Below the pieces are notes generated by a model. The model made no database searches, was not told the origin of the DNA, and saw only the letters and a program-made list of their open reading frames with translations. A DNA stretch of 43,403 bases from Candidatus Levyibacteriota bacterium (GTDB taxonomy: Bacteria; Patescibacteriota; Microgenomatia; Levybacterales; GWA1-39-11), in NCBI GenBank assembly GCA_030645455.1, contig JAUSNA010000062.1:1-43403 (forward strand). Reading direction: 5' to 3'. Shown here piece after piece: positions 28,984-37,431 of this stretch. The first letter of the stretch is position 1, and each line of letters starts with the position of its first letter. The position numbers were made by a program, and so were the translations under genes.

Positions 28984-31389
28984 TTATAAATTTCCCCCTA
29001 CCCCACCGTCTTTACTCGGTAATTTATCTTGAGGTGCATCACCCAAAACTTCAAATAATCTCGAACGTTTTGCAATTTCCTGGTCAACTAAATTCCGCGC
29101 TCTCCCGTATTTAAGACGCGATAGCTCCCGGATGAGTTCGGCAACTCTTGGGTTGGCCTTTTTCTTATCAGCCTCAACGTCTCGTGTAAGATCAATTGAA
29201 AAGGGAAGTGTTGGATCTCCATTGACCAATGTTTTAACATACGCATGATAGCGTTCGACATTTATAAGGTCCCCTTCATTAAATGTAGGCTGAAATTCGT
29301 GCTGTAGATATCCGGCGTCAGTAACACCAACCCTGAATGCACATTGTGTTCCAACGTTTCCAAAAATAGCGTTTTTTATATCTTCATCAATTTGGCCTAT
29401 AAATTGATTGGCCACAGTTAGATTTAACCTAAATTTTCTGGCTTCAGACAAAATAACTGCAAAATCCGGAGTTGCAAAATTTTGAAACTCGTCAACATAA
29501 AGAAAAAAGTCTTTCCGGTCTTTTTGAGGAGTATCTTGCCGGCTCATGGCTGCGACAAGAATTTTTGGAATAAGAATTAGACCCAAGAAATTGCAATTTT
29601 CTTCACCAATGCGCCCCTTATTGAGTGAAATAAGAAGGATTTTTTGATTGTCCATGACCTCCCTGAAATTAAAACCACTATCGCTTTGGCCAATAATATT
29701 TCTCATCATTTTATTGGTAACAAACCGCCCGAATTTACTAACTATATAGTCCAATGTCTCTGACTTGTGAAAATCTGAGGTTTGGGCAATCTGATCCGTC
29801 CAATAACGCCGTACCATCGGATCATCAACTTTAGGCAAAAGTTCTTGGACAAATGACATGTCGGTAAGGGCGCGGACTACCTCAACGAAAGTGTTTCCCT
29901 TCTCAGCCATTACAGTTAACATGGCGTTTCTGACTGAGTGTTCAAAGCGAGGACCGATAATACCTGTTTTTTGAGGATCGTAGAGTTTGTACATCATATT
30001 AATAATTGCTGAGGTGACAAAATGTTTTTGATCCTCAGTATCTGCTTCCAGTAAATTAAGTCCGATAGGGCGCTCTAAATCTGAGGGATCAAATAGCACT
30101 ACATCTTCAGCTCTTTGTGGAGGTATTAGCTCGAGTATGTCATCAACAAGATCTCCATGGGGATCAACAACCGCAACACCCTGACCATTTCTTATATCCT
30201 GCATGATCATGTCTTTTAGAAATTCTGATTTTCCGACACCGGTCTTACCAATAATATACATGTGTCTCCTTCTATCATCGGGCCCTATAAATACCGGTTT
30301 TTCCTGACCCCGAAATAGACTTTTCCCAATAAAAAGACCCTCCGTTGGCATGTTGGCCGGTGCAGGAGCGGTTCTTGCGGCAAGCCAATTTATATAAGGG
30401 CTTTCAACACTTTTGTTGGGAAAGTGAAAAACCGTTGCCAACTCTTCGGTAGTCAGAACCGTTCCCTTTGAAAAAAGTGGAATATGACGGTATATAAAAT
30501 CGACCATAAGCATACTTTTGAAAAATTTAGGTTCGTCTTTTTCGAACTCGTTATAGGGAGAAGCAAATTGAGTAAATGCGCCTTCAATATTTGAAAGATG
30601 CGCTTCTGCCGCTTCTTTAGATGATGATGTGACAACAACCCTTATAAATGTAGTAAAACCGGGTTTTGTAATTTTTTGCTCGATTGCATCGAGCTCTTTT
30701 GGATCTGTTGAGTATTTGGCGGTATCAGGGTTTGATTCCTGCTTTTTTTTGTCAGAAATAAAAGTTCTTCCCTCCTTTTTCCATGTATCACCGGCGTTTG
30801 CAATTACAAATTGAAGTGCTGCCGCCTCCCCTTCCTGCATTTTTCCCATGGTTGCAGTAAAAGTTGAGAGAGGGTCGAGTGCAAAATCTTTATAGGTTTT
30901 GATAGGTTTAAAACTTTCTTTTTTGAGGGTAAAACCTGCGAAAGCGACTTTTCCTTGGTTATCAAAAATATCATAGTCCTCAACTTCCTTTATTTGTGCG
31001 TCGGGATACGCTCCATTAATTTGCTTTTCTACCATGTCTTGGAACTTTTTTGGTACACCAACGTAAAACCGGATATCCTGAGGTTTTGCAACGATTTCAA
31101 ACGTAAGACTATCTCCTACTTTTGCGAATGAGAAGATTCCTTTCGGTGCCTTTAGCGAAGCAAAGCTTGAGAAAAGTTGCTCAGCAGCATCAATTTTTAT
31201 TTCATTGTCCCGCGGTAATGAGATTTCAAGAAGTGTTGAGTTGAGTGACTTATTGTGGCGCTCTTTTGCTCTTCTCCAGATACCATAAAAATAAATGCCA
31301 AGAGCAGTACCTCCGGCAACAGCACTTAAGAGAAGAATTACCAGCAAAAAGATAAATGTCGTGTTAAGTATTTCTTGAGTATTAAGCAT
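28984..31389 (-). CDS. VirD4/TraD-like type IV coupling ATPase
   Basis: This 801-aa protein has an N-terminal membrane helix (TFIFLLVILLLSAVAGGTAL), a ~330-residue domain and a C-terminal RecA-like motor. Walker A is IIGKTGVGKSEF (~residue 380), followed by GVAVVDPHGDLVDDILELIP; Walker B is FLYVDEFQNFATPDF and a sensor-like region is ANQFIGQI. This is the type IV secretion coupling-protein family common in CPR genomes. It may deliver DNA or protein to the pilus/VirB6-like apparatus encoded at 1-11 kb, although it is 18 kb away. It is preceded by a 61-aa gene in the same operon. Confidence 0.87.
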   Translation of the reverse strand: MLNTQEILNTTFIFLLVILLLSAVAGGTALGIYFYGIWRRAKERHNKSLNSTLLEISLPRDNEIKIDAAEQLFSSFASLKAPKGIFSFAKVGDSLTFEIVAKPQDIRFYVGVPKKFQDMVEKQINGAYPDAQIKEVEDYDIFDNQGKVAFAGFTLKKESFKPIKTYKDFALDPLSTFTATMGKMQEGEAAALQFVIANAGDTWKKEGRTFISDKKKQESNPDTAKYSTDPKELDAIEQKITKPGFTTFIRVVVTSSSKEAAEAHLSNIEGAFTQFASPYNEFEKDEPKFFKSMLMVDFIYRHIPLFSKGTVLTTEELATVFHFPNKSVESPYINWLAARTAPAPANMPTEGLFIGKSLFRGQEKPVFIGPDDRRRHMYIIGKTGVGKSEFLKDMIMQDIRNGQGVAVVDPHGDLVDDILELIPPQRAEDVVLFDPSDLERPIGLNLLEADTEDQKHFVTSAIINMMYKLYDPQKTGIIGPRFEHSVRNAMLTVMAEKGNTFVEVVRALTDMSFVQELLPKVDDPMVRRYWTDQIAQTSDFHKSETLDYIVSKFGRFVTNKMMRNIIGQSDSGFNFREVMDNQKILLISLNKGRIGEENCNFLGLILIPKILVAAMSRQDTPQKDRKDFFLYVDEFQNFATPDFAVILSEARKFRLNLTVANQFIGQIDEDIKNAIFGNVGTQCAFRVGVTDAGYLQHEFQPTFNEGDLINVERYHAYVKTLVNGDPTLPFSIDLTRDVEADKKKANPRVAELIRELSRLKYGRARNLVDQEIAKRSRLFEVLGDAPQDKLPSKDGGVGGNL

Positions 31390-31393
31390 AGAT

Positions 31394-31579
31394 TTACTTT
31401 ATAAAATTAATAGTACTGCCGTGAACGGATCCGCCAACGAGAGAAACAATTTTTTCCATCGCTTCTGTTGTCAGACTTTCGTGGTGTACTATCAATTCTC
31501 CCCATACTGATATTGGTAAAATTGCATCTGCGGCATAATCAACCACAACACTATTTTGCTCCTCAGAAAGCGCATTCAT
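31394..31579 (-). CDS. Small protein upstream of the coupling ATPase
   Basis: This 61-aa soluble protein (MNALSEEQNSVVVDYAADAI onward) belongs to no recognised family. The start is chosen at 31579 because TATTAT ends 8 bases upstream, while the longer ORF-track start would lie inside that promoter element. The stop is 4 bases before the ATPase ATG, so both genes form one operon. It may be a small accessory of the coupling protein (inference). Confidence 0.6.
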   Translation of the reverse strand: MNALSEEQNSVVVDYAADAILPISVWGELIVHHESLTTEAMEKIVSLVGGSVHGSTINFIK

Positions 31580-31587
31580 ACTACTTA

Positions 31588-31593
31588 ATAATA
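31588..31593 (-). promoter_or_regulatory. -10 element of the coupling-ATPase operon
   Basis: The minus strand has TATTAT, 8 bases before the ATG at 31579, with no Shine-Dalgarno. It fits the leaderless pattern. Confidence 0.45.
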
Positions 31594-31668
31594 CCATGAA
31601 TAGGTTCTACTCACAATTTCATCAACCTCACAAGCACGCTTTACCAGGCTTTCATTTGAGCTTAATTT

Positions 31669-31677
31669 TGATATAAT
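31669..31677 (+). promoter_or_regulatory. Extended -10 promoter of tRNA-Ser(GCU)
   Basis: TGATATAAT ends 9 bases before the mature tRNA. The same extended -10 precedes tRNA-Ile. Confidence 0.65.
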
Positions 31678-31686
31678 GAGACACTT

Positions 31687-31774
31687 GGAGGAGTCGCATA
31701 GCACGGTCCATTGCGGGGGGTTGCTAACTCCCTGAGCCGTAAGGCTCGCGCAGGTTCGAATCCTGTCTCCTCCG
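31687..31774 (+). tRNA. tRNA-Ser with anticodon GCU
   Basis: The acceptor GGAGGAG pairs with CTCCTCC, with discriminator G. Anticodon stem GGGGG/CTCCC encloses TTGCTAA, giving GCU (codons AGC/AGU). The long variable arm GAGCCGTAAGGCTC is typical of serine tRNAs, and the T arm is GCAGG-TTCGAAT-CCTGT. CCA is not encoded. Confidence 0.93.
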
Positions 31775-31860
31775 CAACGTACAAAATCGAAGATTTTTAC
31801 GTTGCTGAAACGTTTAAATTCTGGAGAATTTATTACGTTTCGCCTTATAATACAATGCCC

Positions 31861-32123
31861 ATGTATTATTATGTATACGTGCTTCTAAGTGAAAAAGACA
31901 AGAGTTTTTATATTGGATATAGCGCTAATTTGAAGAAAAGATTTGCCGAGCATAACTCTGGCAAGTCGAAGGCTACAAAATATAATTACCTTATAAGTTG
32001 TTTTTCTATGAAGCATTTACTAACAAAAAGGATGCAAAAAATAGGGAAGAGTATCTAAAAAGCGGGTGGGGTTTTAGGAGTATAAATAAAATGTTAGCGA
32101 ACGCACTTGGAGAGGTCGCATAG
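31861..32123 (+). pseudogene. GIY-YIG nuclease-like gene with an apparent frameshift
   Basis: Reading from 31861 gives MYYYVYVLLSEKDKSFYIGY then LKKRFAEHNSGKSKATKY, the N-terminal half of a small GIY-YIG (UPF0213-like) protein. The frame then fails at a run of five T (32001-32005). In the next frame the expected C-terminal half continues: FYEAFTNKKDAKNREEYLKS then GWGFRSINKML. One missing T restores the full ~87-aa protein. This could be real inactivation, a programmed frameshift or a homopolymer error. The restored ORF would overlap tRNA-Ser(UGA) by 15 bases. Confidence 0.75.
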
Positions 32124-32191
32124 TGGTCGAGTGCAGCGGTCTTGAAAACCGCCAACCGAAAGGTTCGAGGGTTCGAATCCCTCCCTCTCCG
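32109..32191 (+). tRNA. tRNA-Ser with anticodon UGA
   Basis: The acceptor GGAGAGG pairs with CCTCTCC, with discriminator G. Stem GCGGT/ACCGC encloses CTTGAAA, giving UGA (codon UCA and others). The variable arm AACCGAAAGGTT is serine-like, and the T arm is GAGGG-TTCGAAT-CCCTC. CCA is not encoded. It is the second serine tRNA within 420 bases. Confidence 0.93.
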
Positions 32192-32290
32192 CACCTCGAC
32201 AAGCTCAGTGCAAGCTGAGCGGGTTGAAGTGCTGGGTGGGATGAGAAGTTTACCCTGAGCGAAGTCGAACGGGAATCCCTCCCTCCCCGC
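32175..32290 (+). repeat. Duplicated tRNA-Ser 3' end flanking a REP-like palindromic unit
   Basis: GAATCCCTCCCTCTCCGC (32175-32192, in the tRNA) recurs with one change as GAATCCCTCCCTCCCCGC (32273-32290), 98 bases apart. Between them are CTCGACAAGCTCAG and CCCTGAGCGAAGTCGA, halves of the widely seen REP-like palindrome GTCGA-x-GCTCAGGG. This looks like a small palindromic element inserted at the tRNA end with duplication of the target. Confidence 0.65.
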
Positions 32291-32497
32291 CGTAGTCTCA
32301 AGGTTCTACCCGACCCGTTCACTACCTCTGAATAGGTTGATTTGGCTTGCTAAACTTTCTTTAAAGCAACATTTTATAGTTTTAGAGCCTAGAGAAATGA
32401 AAAATTATTGAAGTTGTTGGTGACACATAGTATTCTTTATCTTTTCTAAAATAGTTTATTTTACGATGGTAAAATATGTTATATATGATTATCGATT
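32192..32497 (+). other. 306-base gene-free stretch downstream of tRNA-Ser(UGA)
   Basis: The first ~100 bases are a short repeat element that duplicates the tRNA 3' end (see 32175-32290). The remainder is AT-rich, and I see no gene, RNA or clear promoter in it apart from weak -10-like sequences before 32498. Confidence 0.55.
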
Positions 32498-33130
32498 ATG
32501 ATGCTTGATACATGCTTAACGGTGTCCATTGTTGTTTTAGTGCTTTTTACAGCGATAAATCTAGTCGATTGGGGCCTATTGAAGACTGCTTCTACCTTAG
32601 TAACAACTATTGTTGCAATTCTGGGTTTATTGTATGTGAAAAGAACGTGGGAGTTTGAAAAGCAACCAAGGGTTCATGCCGTAGGTGTTTTTATTATTTC
32701 GACTAAGCAACAAACCAACAAAGCTAGAGATCAGTTAATTAAAGATTACCAAACGTTTCAACTTGTTAACATTGGTCGTGGCCCTGCGGGAAACGTAGTT
32801 CTTTCAGTGAGGAGAGATGAAAGTGGAAAGTTGCTTGAAGATTATTGTCCACATACTTTTGCAATACCAGCTAATTATGGAACATTTAGCATGAAAGAAG
32901 TCCTACATGTGCACGGTCAAAGGTTTGTTTCACGAGATCCATATGTACTAGAAAGTGATAACGGCGACTATATTTTTTACATTTCTTATAGGGATCATGA
33001 AGGTGTAACACGTTATACAAGGGTAAAAGTATCACGGGTAAAAAAAGCCGATGGATTACTTGGCGAGGTCATATCTAAATATAATTCCTCTTTAATGATG
33101 TGGAAGGTAATAGAGAATATTGATATCTAA
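32498..33130 (+). CDS. Membrane-anchored protein of unknown function
   Basis: This 210-aa protein has two closely spaced N-terminal membrane helices (VSIVVLVLFTAINLVDW and LVTTIVAILGLLYV), then ~160 cytoplasmic or external residues that look beta-rich (FQLVNIGRGPAGNVVLSVRR, YIFYISYRDHEGVTRYTRV). The pattern of two helices followed by an NIG-x-GPA-x-NV segment is seen in uncharacterised bacterial membrane proteins. The start could be either of two adjacent ATGs (32498 or 32501). It stands alone, convergent with the next gene. Confidence 0.7.
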   Translation: MMLDTCLTVSIVVLVLFTAINLVDWGLLKTASTLVTTIVAILGLLYVKRTWEFEKQPRVHAVGVFIISTKQQTNKARDQLIKDYQTFQLVNIGRGPAGNVVLSVRRDESGKLLEDYCPHTFAIPANYGTFSMKEVLHVHGQRFVSRDPYVLESDNGDYIFYISYRDHEGVTRYTRVKVSRVKKADGLLGEVISKYNSSLMMWKVIENIDI

Positions 33131-33189
33131 ACTCAATACAAAATAGCATCGCAAGATGTTCAGAGAAACATCGACTGATGAATACTTTT

Positions 33190-33942
33190 CTATTGAATAA
33201 ACCGACGGAGCGATATCAAAAAAAATGTGGTAGAAAAGATAGTCATAACACTAATTGTACTCCAAAATAGCGTTAAAGTTACTTTTTTACCATTTTTTAT
33301 TGCTTGAATAACAGAGACGACTATTAATATCAGTCCGAACAATATTGTTCCGACAATAACGATGACAATATTTTTATTTGATAGTATCACTGACATTCCG
33401 TTGGAAAACGTTGGAGCTTTATCATACTTACTTAATGATTCTGCCGATTTAATTCGATAATCAACGACTTTTCCTTCCAATAAAATGAGGTCGTTACGAT
33501 TTGGATTATCTTTTAGATATTCTTCTAAATAATTTAATTCAAAAAGGTTCTGATCCCTTGTCATTTTAAAATTATCTATACCAAGTAACATTCTTTGTTT
33601 AAATAAAGGAAAAAATCCTATAAACACGGACTCATTCATCTTTTCATTATCTTGTACTAGTTTTTCATCACTTTTTACCAATTTGTTTAGAGAATCTAAT
33701 CTTTGTTTAATTGTTTCTTTTGGAACATCCAGATTTGATCTGATTTCAGCAAAAGTGTCCGGCAGAGCGAAATATTCATCTTCTGATTTAATTACTAATC
33801 CATGTGTAATTCTCGCGGCGTCTCTGTTCTCGATGTATTTATTAATATCAAAGCTAATAAAGACTAAGCAAGCGAAATATGCGAAAGCTAATACGGTTAT
33901 TAAACAGAGTTTTATATATCGCCTAATATCGTTACCTTTCAT
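33190..33942 (-). CDS. Two-helix membrane protein with helical middle, function unknown
   Basis: This ~250-aa protein has an N-terminal helix (LCLITVLAFAYFACLVFISF), a ~110-residue helical polar middle (ETIKQRLDSLNKLVKSDEKL) and two C-terminal hydrophobic helices (IVIVIVGTILFGLILIVVSV and FWSTISVMTIFSTTFFLISL). The start is uncertain: GTG at 33966 or ATG at 33942. No family was recognised. The single-gene setting gives no functional hint. Confidence 0.65.
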   Translation of the reverse strand: MKGNDIRRYIKLCLITVLAFAYFACLVFISFDINKYIENRDAARITHGLVIKSEDEYFALPDTFAEIRSNLDVPKETIKQRLDSLNKLVKSDEKLVQDNEKMNESVFIGFFPLFKQRMLLGIDNFKMTRDQNLFELNYLEEYLKDNPNRNDLILLEGKVVDYRIKSAESLSKYDKAPTFSNGMSVILSNKNIVIVIVGTILFGLILIVVSVIQAIKNGKKVTLTLFWSTISVMTIFSTTFFLISLRRFIQ

Positions 33943-34077
33943 ATATTCTATACTTGAATATATCACTTTGATGGTAAAATACCAAGGGAGAGCAAAAAGT
34001 TATAGGGATATTTGGGTTCCAGACCCACATGCTCCGCACCAAATGGTATATTTTAAAAAACCAAAAGGTTTTGTATT

Positions 34078-34106
34078 TTGCAAAAAAGTTCTTTTGGTTT
34101 TACGAT
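34078..34106 (+). promoter_or_regulatory. Promoter of the TspO-like gene
   Basis: TTGCAA (34078-34083), a 17-base spacer and TACGAT (34101-34106) end exactly 6 bases before the ATG at 34113. This sets the start and predicts a leaderless mRNA. Confidence 0.65.
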
Positions 34107-34112
34107 ATACGT

Positions 34113-34589
34113 ATGTTCAAATTAAAATCGTTAATTTTTATCGCGTGTATTTTACTCCCCCTCACCATCGGTTTTTTGGGTAGTTATTTCACCATTGCTT
34201 CTGTCGAAACTTGGTATAAGACGCTTGAGCAGCCATTTCTTTCCCCTCCAAATTGGGTATTTGGACCGGTTTGGACAACTCTATATATCTTGATGGGGAT
34301 ATCAAGTTTTTTGATAATAAAAAGTGGAATTAATAAAAAGAATAAGAACGCACTTCAGCTTTATAGTCTGCAAATTTTAGTCAATTTGTTGTGGTCGCTT
34401 GTATTTTTTGGAATGCATTCCATTTTGGGCGGGTTTTTAATTATCGTTATTTTGTGGGTGTTGATTTTTTTGACCATCCGAGTATTCTATAAAATTAACA
34501 AAAATGCAGGGATTTTATTAATTCCGTACCTAATATGGGTTTCTTTTGCCACCCTTCTTAATTTCTTTTTTCTCATTCTTAATAGCTAG
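34113..34589 (+). CDS. tspO: TspO/MBR family membrane protein
   Basis: This 158-aa protein has five predicted membrane helices, the family's normal topology and length. Signatures are IGFLGSYFT near the N-terminus, WYKTLEQPFLSPPNWVFGPV, WTTLYILMGISSFLI, and later LLWSLVFFGMHS and LIWVSFATLLNFFFLILN. TspO proteins bind porphyrins and other hydrophobic ligands and act in stress responses. The ORF-track start adds 28 residues reading through the promoter; the ATG at 34113 begins MFKLKSLIF. Confidence 0.9.
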   Translation: MFKLKSLIFIACILLPLTIGFLGSYFTIASVETWYKTLEQPFLSPPNWVFGPVWTTLYILMGISSFLIIKSGINKKNKNALQLYSLQILVNLLWSLVFFGMHSILGGFLIIVILWVLIFLTIRVFYKINKNAGILLIPYLIWVSFATLLNFFFLILNS

Positions 34590-34590
34590 C

Positions 34591-34619
34591 TTGAATTTTT
34601 TTCAAAATTAGTCTATTGT
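34591..34619 (+). promoter_or_regulatory. Promoter of the DnaQ-GIY-YIG gene
   Basis: TTGAAT (34591-34596), a 17-base spacer and TATTGT (34614-34619) end 10 bases before the ATG at 34630. The -35 starts just after the tspO stop. Confidence 0.45.
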
Positions 34620-34629
34620 ATTCTTCCTC

Positions 34630-36051
34630 ATGAATTTTCATAACCTCGCGATTTTGGACGTAGAAACAACAGGGGCTGCAGCGCCCTATGACCGAATAAT
34701 CGAAATAGGAGTATTGCGGATAGAAAATGGCAATGTTGTTAAAAAGTTTGAAACGCTACTTAACCCCGAAGTGCAGATTTCTCCATTCATCGAAAACCTA
34801 ACAGGAATCAGTAATTCAGATCTTACAAATGCTCCGACCTTTTCAGAAATAAAAAGCGACTTGGTAGAATTATTGGAGGGATGTGTATTTGTTGCACATA
34901 ATGCGCGGTTTGATTATTCTTTCATCAAAAATGAATTTAAAAGAATTGGTATTCCTTATTCTGCAAAACAATTATGTACCGTAAAATTATCACGACTTCT
35001 TTTTCCGCATTTCTCACATCACAATTTGGACAGCATTATAGAAAGGTTTGAAATAAATTGTGAAAGACGCCATCGGGCTTACGATGACGCAGCGGTTATA
35101 TGGGAATTCATGCAAAAAATAAAAAATGACGTGCCTTCGGAAAAAATTGAAAAAGCTTTAAAAACAATATTAAAAAAACCCTCATTACCCCCTCTTTTGA
35201 AAAAGGATCAAATCGAAAAGCTACCGCAGAAGGCGGGCGTGTATCTTTTTTTTGGAAGTAACGAGTTACCATTATATATAGGAAAGAGCATAAATATTAA
35301 GGATAGGGTACTTTCGCATTTTATAAACGATACCGATTCATCAACAGAGATGGAGATAAGTCAGCAAGTTGAGAGAATCGAGACTATAGAAACGGGGGGA
35401 GAATTAAGCGCTTTAATTTTAGAATCGGAATTGATCAAAAAAATGCAACCTATATATAATAGGAAGCTTCGTTATACAAAAAGGCTCACATATCTAAAGA
35501 AAAAAATAACAAAAGACGGATATTTTTCGGTGGAGTTATGTAATACCGAAACATTCGATATGGGAGAGATAGATGAGGTGCTCGGAATTTTTAAAAGTAG
35601 AAAGGCAGCTCTTTTGCACATTGCAAACTTAGTCAAGGAATTTTCTCTTTGCGAAAATCTCCTCGGTATTCAAAAAACAATAAAGCCTTGTTTTTCTTAT
35701 AGACTTGGTTGGTGTAAGGGGGCGTGTTCAAAAAAAGAAAATTTACAAGTATTTAACGCCCGTTTTATTTTGGCTTTTTCAAAAACCAAACTAAGGGTGT
35801 GGCCCTTTAGCGGACCAATTGTTATTAAAGAAAAAAAGGACGATGTGGGGGAGGCACTTATTTTTGACAAATGGTGCTATCTTGGAAAATATAGCGAGTA
35901 TGTATATGAAGATCGGCGCGACAACACCACTCTTTCTGATCTTGATGTATATAAAATATTACAAACTTTTTTGAAAGACCCAAGGAATTCCAAGAAAATT
36001 ACAACCCTTAAGAATTTGGAAGAGATAAATCAAATGCAAAATTTATTGTAA
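34630..36051 (+). CDS. DnaQ-like exonuclease fused to a UvrC-like GIY-YIG domain
   Basis: This 473-aa protein has an N-terminal DEDDh 3'-5' exonuclease domain: ILDVETTGAAAPYDRIIEIG, FVAHNARFDYSFIKNEF and HRAYDDAAVIWEF. From about residue 200 a GIY-YIG domain follows (LPQKAGVYLFFGSNELPLYI, GKSINIKDRV) with ESELIKKMQPIYNRKLR. The C-terminal ~150 residues carry a Cys-containing segment (CFSYRLGWCKGACSKK), as in UvrC/Cho-like proteins. This domain order is known from bacterial repair proteins described as DNA polymerase III epsilon-like/UvrC fusions. It probably acts in nucleotide-excision or proofreading-type repair. It overlaps the end of the convergent 36043 gene by 9 bases. Confidence 0.88.
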   Translation: MNFHNLAILDVETTGAAAPYDRIIEIGVLRIENGNVVKKFETLLNPEVQISPFIENLTGISNSDLTNAPTFSEIKSDLVELLEGCVFVAHNARFDYSFIKNEFKRIGIPYSAKQLCTVKLSRLLFPHFSHHNLDSIIERFEINCERRHRAYDDAAVIWEFMQKIKNDVPSEKIEKALKTILKKPSLPPLLKKDQIEKLPQKAGVYLFFGSNELPLYIGKSINIKDRVLSHFINDTDSSTEMEISQQVERIETIETGGELSALILESELIKKMQPIYNRKLRYTKRLTYLKKKITKDGYFSVELCNTETFDMGEIDEVLGIFKSRKAALLHIANLVKEFSLCENLLGIQKTIKPCFSYRLGWCKGACSKKENLQVFNARFILAFSKTKLRVWPFSGPIVIKEKKDDVGEALIFDKWCYLGKYSEYVYEDRRDNTTLSDLDVYKILQTFLKDPRNSKKITTLKNLEEINQMQNLL

Positions 36052-36597
36052 GACTTTGTATTTCAAAAGCAATGTCCCTTTGTCGTTAAGCTTCTCACAG
36101 GTTTTAAGTTCTAATGAAACATTAATTTCTTCATCTTGTGCTGAGCCTGCCGAAGCATCTCCCACGATTCCATTTCCGGTTCCTAATATTTTTGGTTCCA
36201 ATGTCTGCCAGAATTCCGTCACAAGTTTTTGTTTGAAAAATTCTGTATTTGTATTTGCTCCTCCCACCAAATATCCTTCGTTAAATCCCTGACTTTCCAA
36301 ACGTTTAATTAAATCGGTTGGAGACTCATTTGTAAATTCCAATTGTCCGGAAATTTTCTCGTTATCGTATTTTTCCGGAGTCCTTGTGATGATGACCCGA
36401 AGTCTTCCCTCTCTATGTTTCATGTTTTCTTTTGCCGGCTCATAAGTTCTGTTACCCATAATAATTAATTTTGCATTTTCAATAATATCCATGAAATGCT
36501 TTTGGTCTTCAGGAGAAGTCCACGTGTGGTTATCTGATTCAGTTCCTCTCGTCGTTCTTCCGTCGAGAGAAGTAACCATAACAAGTATTAATTCCAT
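36043..36597 (-). CDS. RibD C-terminal/dihydrofolate reductase-like protein
   Basis: This 184-aa protein is a stand-alone RibD_C/DHFR-fold reductase: MELILVMVTSLDGRTTRG at the N-terminus, KLIIMGNRTYEPAKENMK, RVIITRTPEKY and NEGYLVGGANTNTEFF. The VTSLDG, GNRTYE and GGA motifs bind NADPH. Its natural substrate is unknown. The ATG at 36597 is chosen because TATAAT ends 6 bases upstream; the ORF-track version would start inside the methyltransferase gene. No riboflavin genes are nearby. Confidence 0.85.
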   Translation of the reverse strand: MELILVMVTSLDGRTTRGTESDNHTWTSPEDQKHFMDIIENAKLIIMGNRTYEPAKENMKHREGRLRVIITRTPEKYDNEKISGQLEFTNESPTDLIKRLESQGFNEGYLVGGANTNTEFFKQKLVTEFWQTLEPKILGTGNGIVGDASAGSAQDEEINVSLELKTCEKLNDKGTLLLKYKVLQ

Positions 36598-36603
36598 AGA
36601 GAT

Positions 36604-36609
36604 ATTATA
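36604..36609 (-). promoter_or_regulatory. -10 element of the RibD-like gene
   Basis: The minus strand reads TATAAT, 6 bases before the ATG at 36597, inside the last codons of the methyltransferase gene. No clear -35. Confidence 0.5.
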
Positions 36610-37384
36610 AGTTTTTTTTGTTTTTATTGCTTTTTTTCGACGCCTTCCTAGCAACGATAATATAATTTGATTCTCCAAATAATCTTAAAGTTGAGTCATC
36701 GATAGCTGTTACAATATTTGATAATAAATCAGAGTGATTAATTAAGCGCACAAGTTTGCCAGCTAGTGGATTAACAAAGAGTAAGTTTCTCAATATACCT
36801 TCGGAACCTTTTATTTTAATAAGAGTGAAATTATTAATTAGCAGTAGTTTTTTAAGTTGTTCAATTGAATATCTCCTGAGATGTCCAACTTTTCTGTCAA
36901 ACTCGTTTGTTAGTCCGAGTTTATATAGAGGAGCATGGATAGACGGAGTAGAGAGGATTAGAATTCCCTCTTCTCTTAAAATTTTTGAGATAGTTCTAAT
37001 TGCCAACGCATCGTCATTTATGTGTTCAATTACTTCTGTAAAGATAACCATATCGTAGGCTTTTTTGGGTAAATTAGTTTTTGGGAAATTTTCTTTAATA
37101 AATTTAACGTTCTTGAGATTTAGTTTGCTTGCCCCCTTTTTACAAGCTTGTATTGCATTCCCAGAGATATCAAGTCCAGTAACGGAATACCCTTTGTTAG
37201 CAAGATATAGAGAAATGGAACCAGAACCACATCCGATGTCTAGGATTCTAACTGTGTTTTTGCCTAGATGTTCATTTATGTATCTGAGCAGATGTCTATA
37301 GGTGAAATTACTATTTCTAATAATTTTAAAATTGGGTTTCACTCCCGAATGATATAGTTGATGGACTTTATATGTATTTTGCAT
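36605..37384 (-). CDS. Class I SAM-dependent methyltransferase
   Basis: This 259-aa protein has the class I methyltransferase core: VRILDIGCGSGSISLYLANK (motif I), GYSVTGLDISGNAI (acidic motif II), YDMVIFTEVIEHINDD and GILILSTPS. The arrangement is like UbiG/Methyltransf_11-type enzymes, but the substrate cannot be inferred. The ATG at 37384 is preceded by AGGA; the ORF-track start is a TTG five codons earlier. It ends in a Lys/Asn-rich tail. It is divergent from the exported C39-like protein, and both might act on envelope molecules (weak inference). Confidence 0.85.
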   Translation of the reverse strand: MQNTYKVHQLYHSGVKPNFKIIRNSNFTYRHLLRYINEHLGKNTVRILDIGCGSGSISLYLANKGYSVTGLDISGNAIQACKKGASKLNLKNVKFIKENFPKTNLPKKAYDMVIFTEVIEHINDDALAIRTISKILREEGILILSTPSIHAPLYKLGLTNEFDRKVGHLRRYSIEQLKKLLLINNFTLIKIKGSEGILRNLLFVNPLAGKLVRLINHSDLLSNIVTAIDDSTLRLFGESNYIIVARKASKKSNKNKKNL

Positions 37385-37419
37385 ATTTCCTATTGACAAA
37401 TAATTATGCTTGTTGATTA

Positions 37420-37425
37420 TATAAT
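37420..37425 (+). promoter_or_regulatory. -10 element of the C39-like exported protein
   Basis: TATAAT is followed by 6 bases and ATG at 37432. A TTGACA at 37393-37398 is 21 bases upstream, longer than ideal; TTATAT at 37417 would give 18. The spacing favours the second ATG as start. Confidence 0.5.
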
Positions 37426-37431
37426 ATGTAT

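Noticed and set aside
32074-32322. ORF on the minus strand over tRNA-Ser (with GEGGIRTLEPFGWRFSR)
   Set aside because: This is the well-known false translation of the antisense of a serine tRNA; the tRNA explains the sequence. The same holds for 32006-32194.
33990-34045. tRNA-like piece (GGGTTCCAGACCC followed by TGCTCCGCACCA)
   Set aside because: A T-arm-like hairpin and CACCA are present, but there is no anticodon arm, D arm or full acceptor in the available length. At most a remnant, possibly chance.
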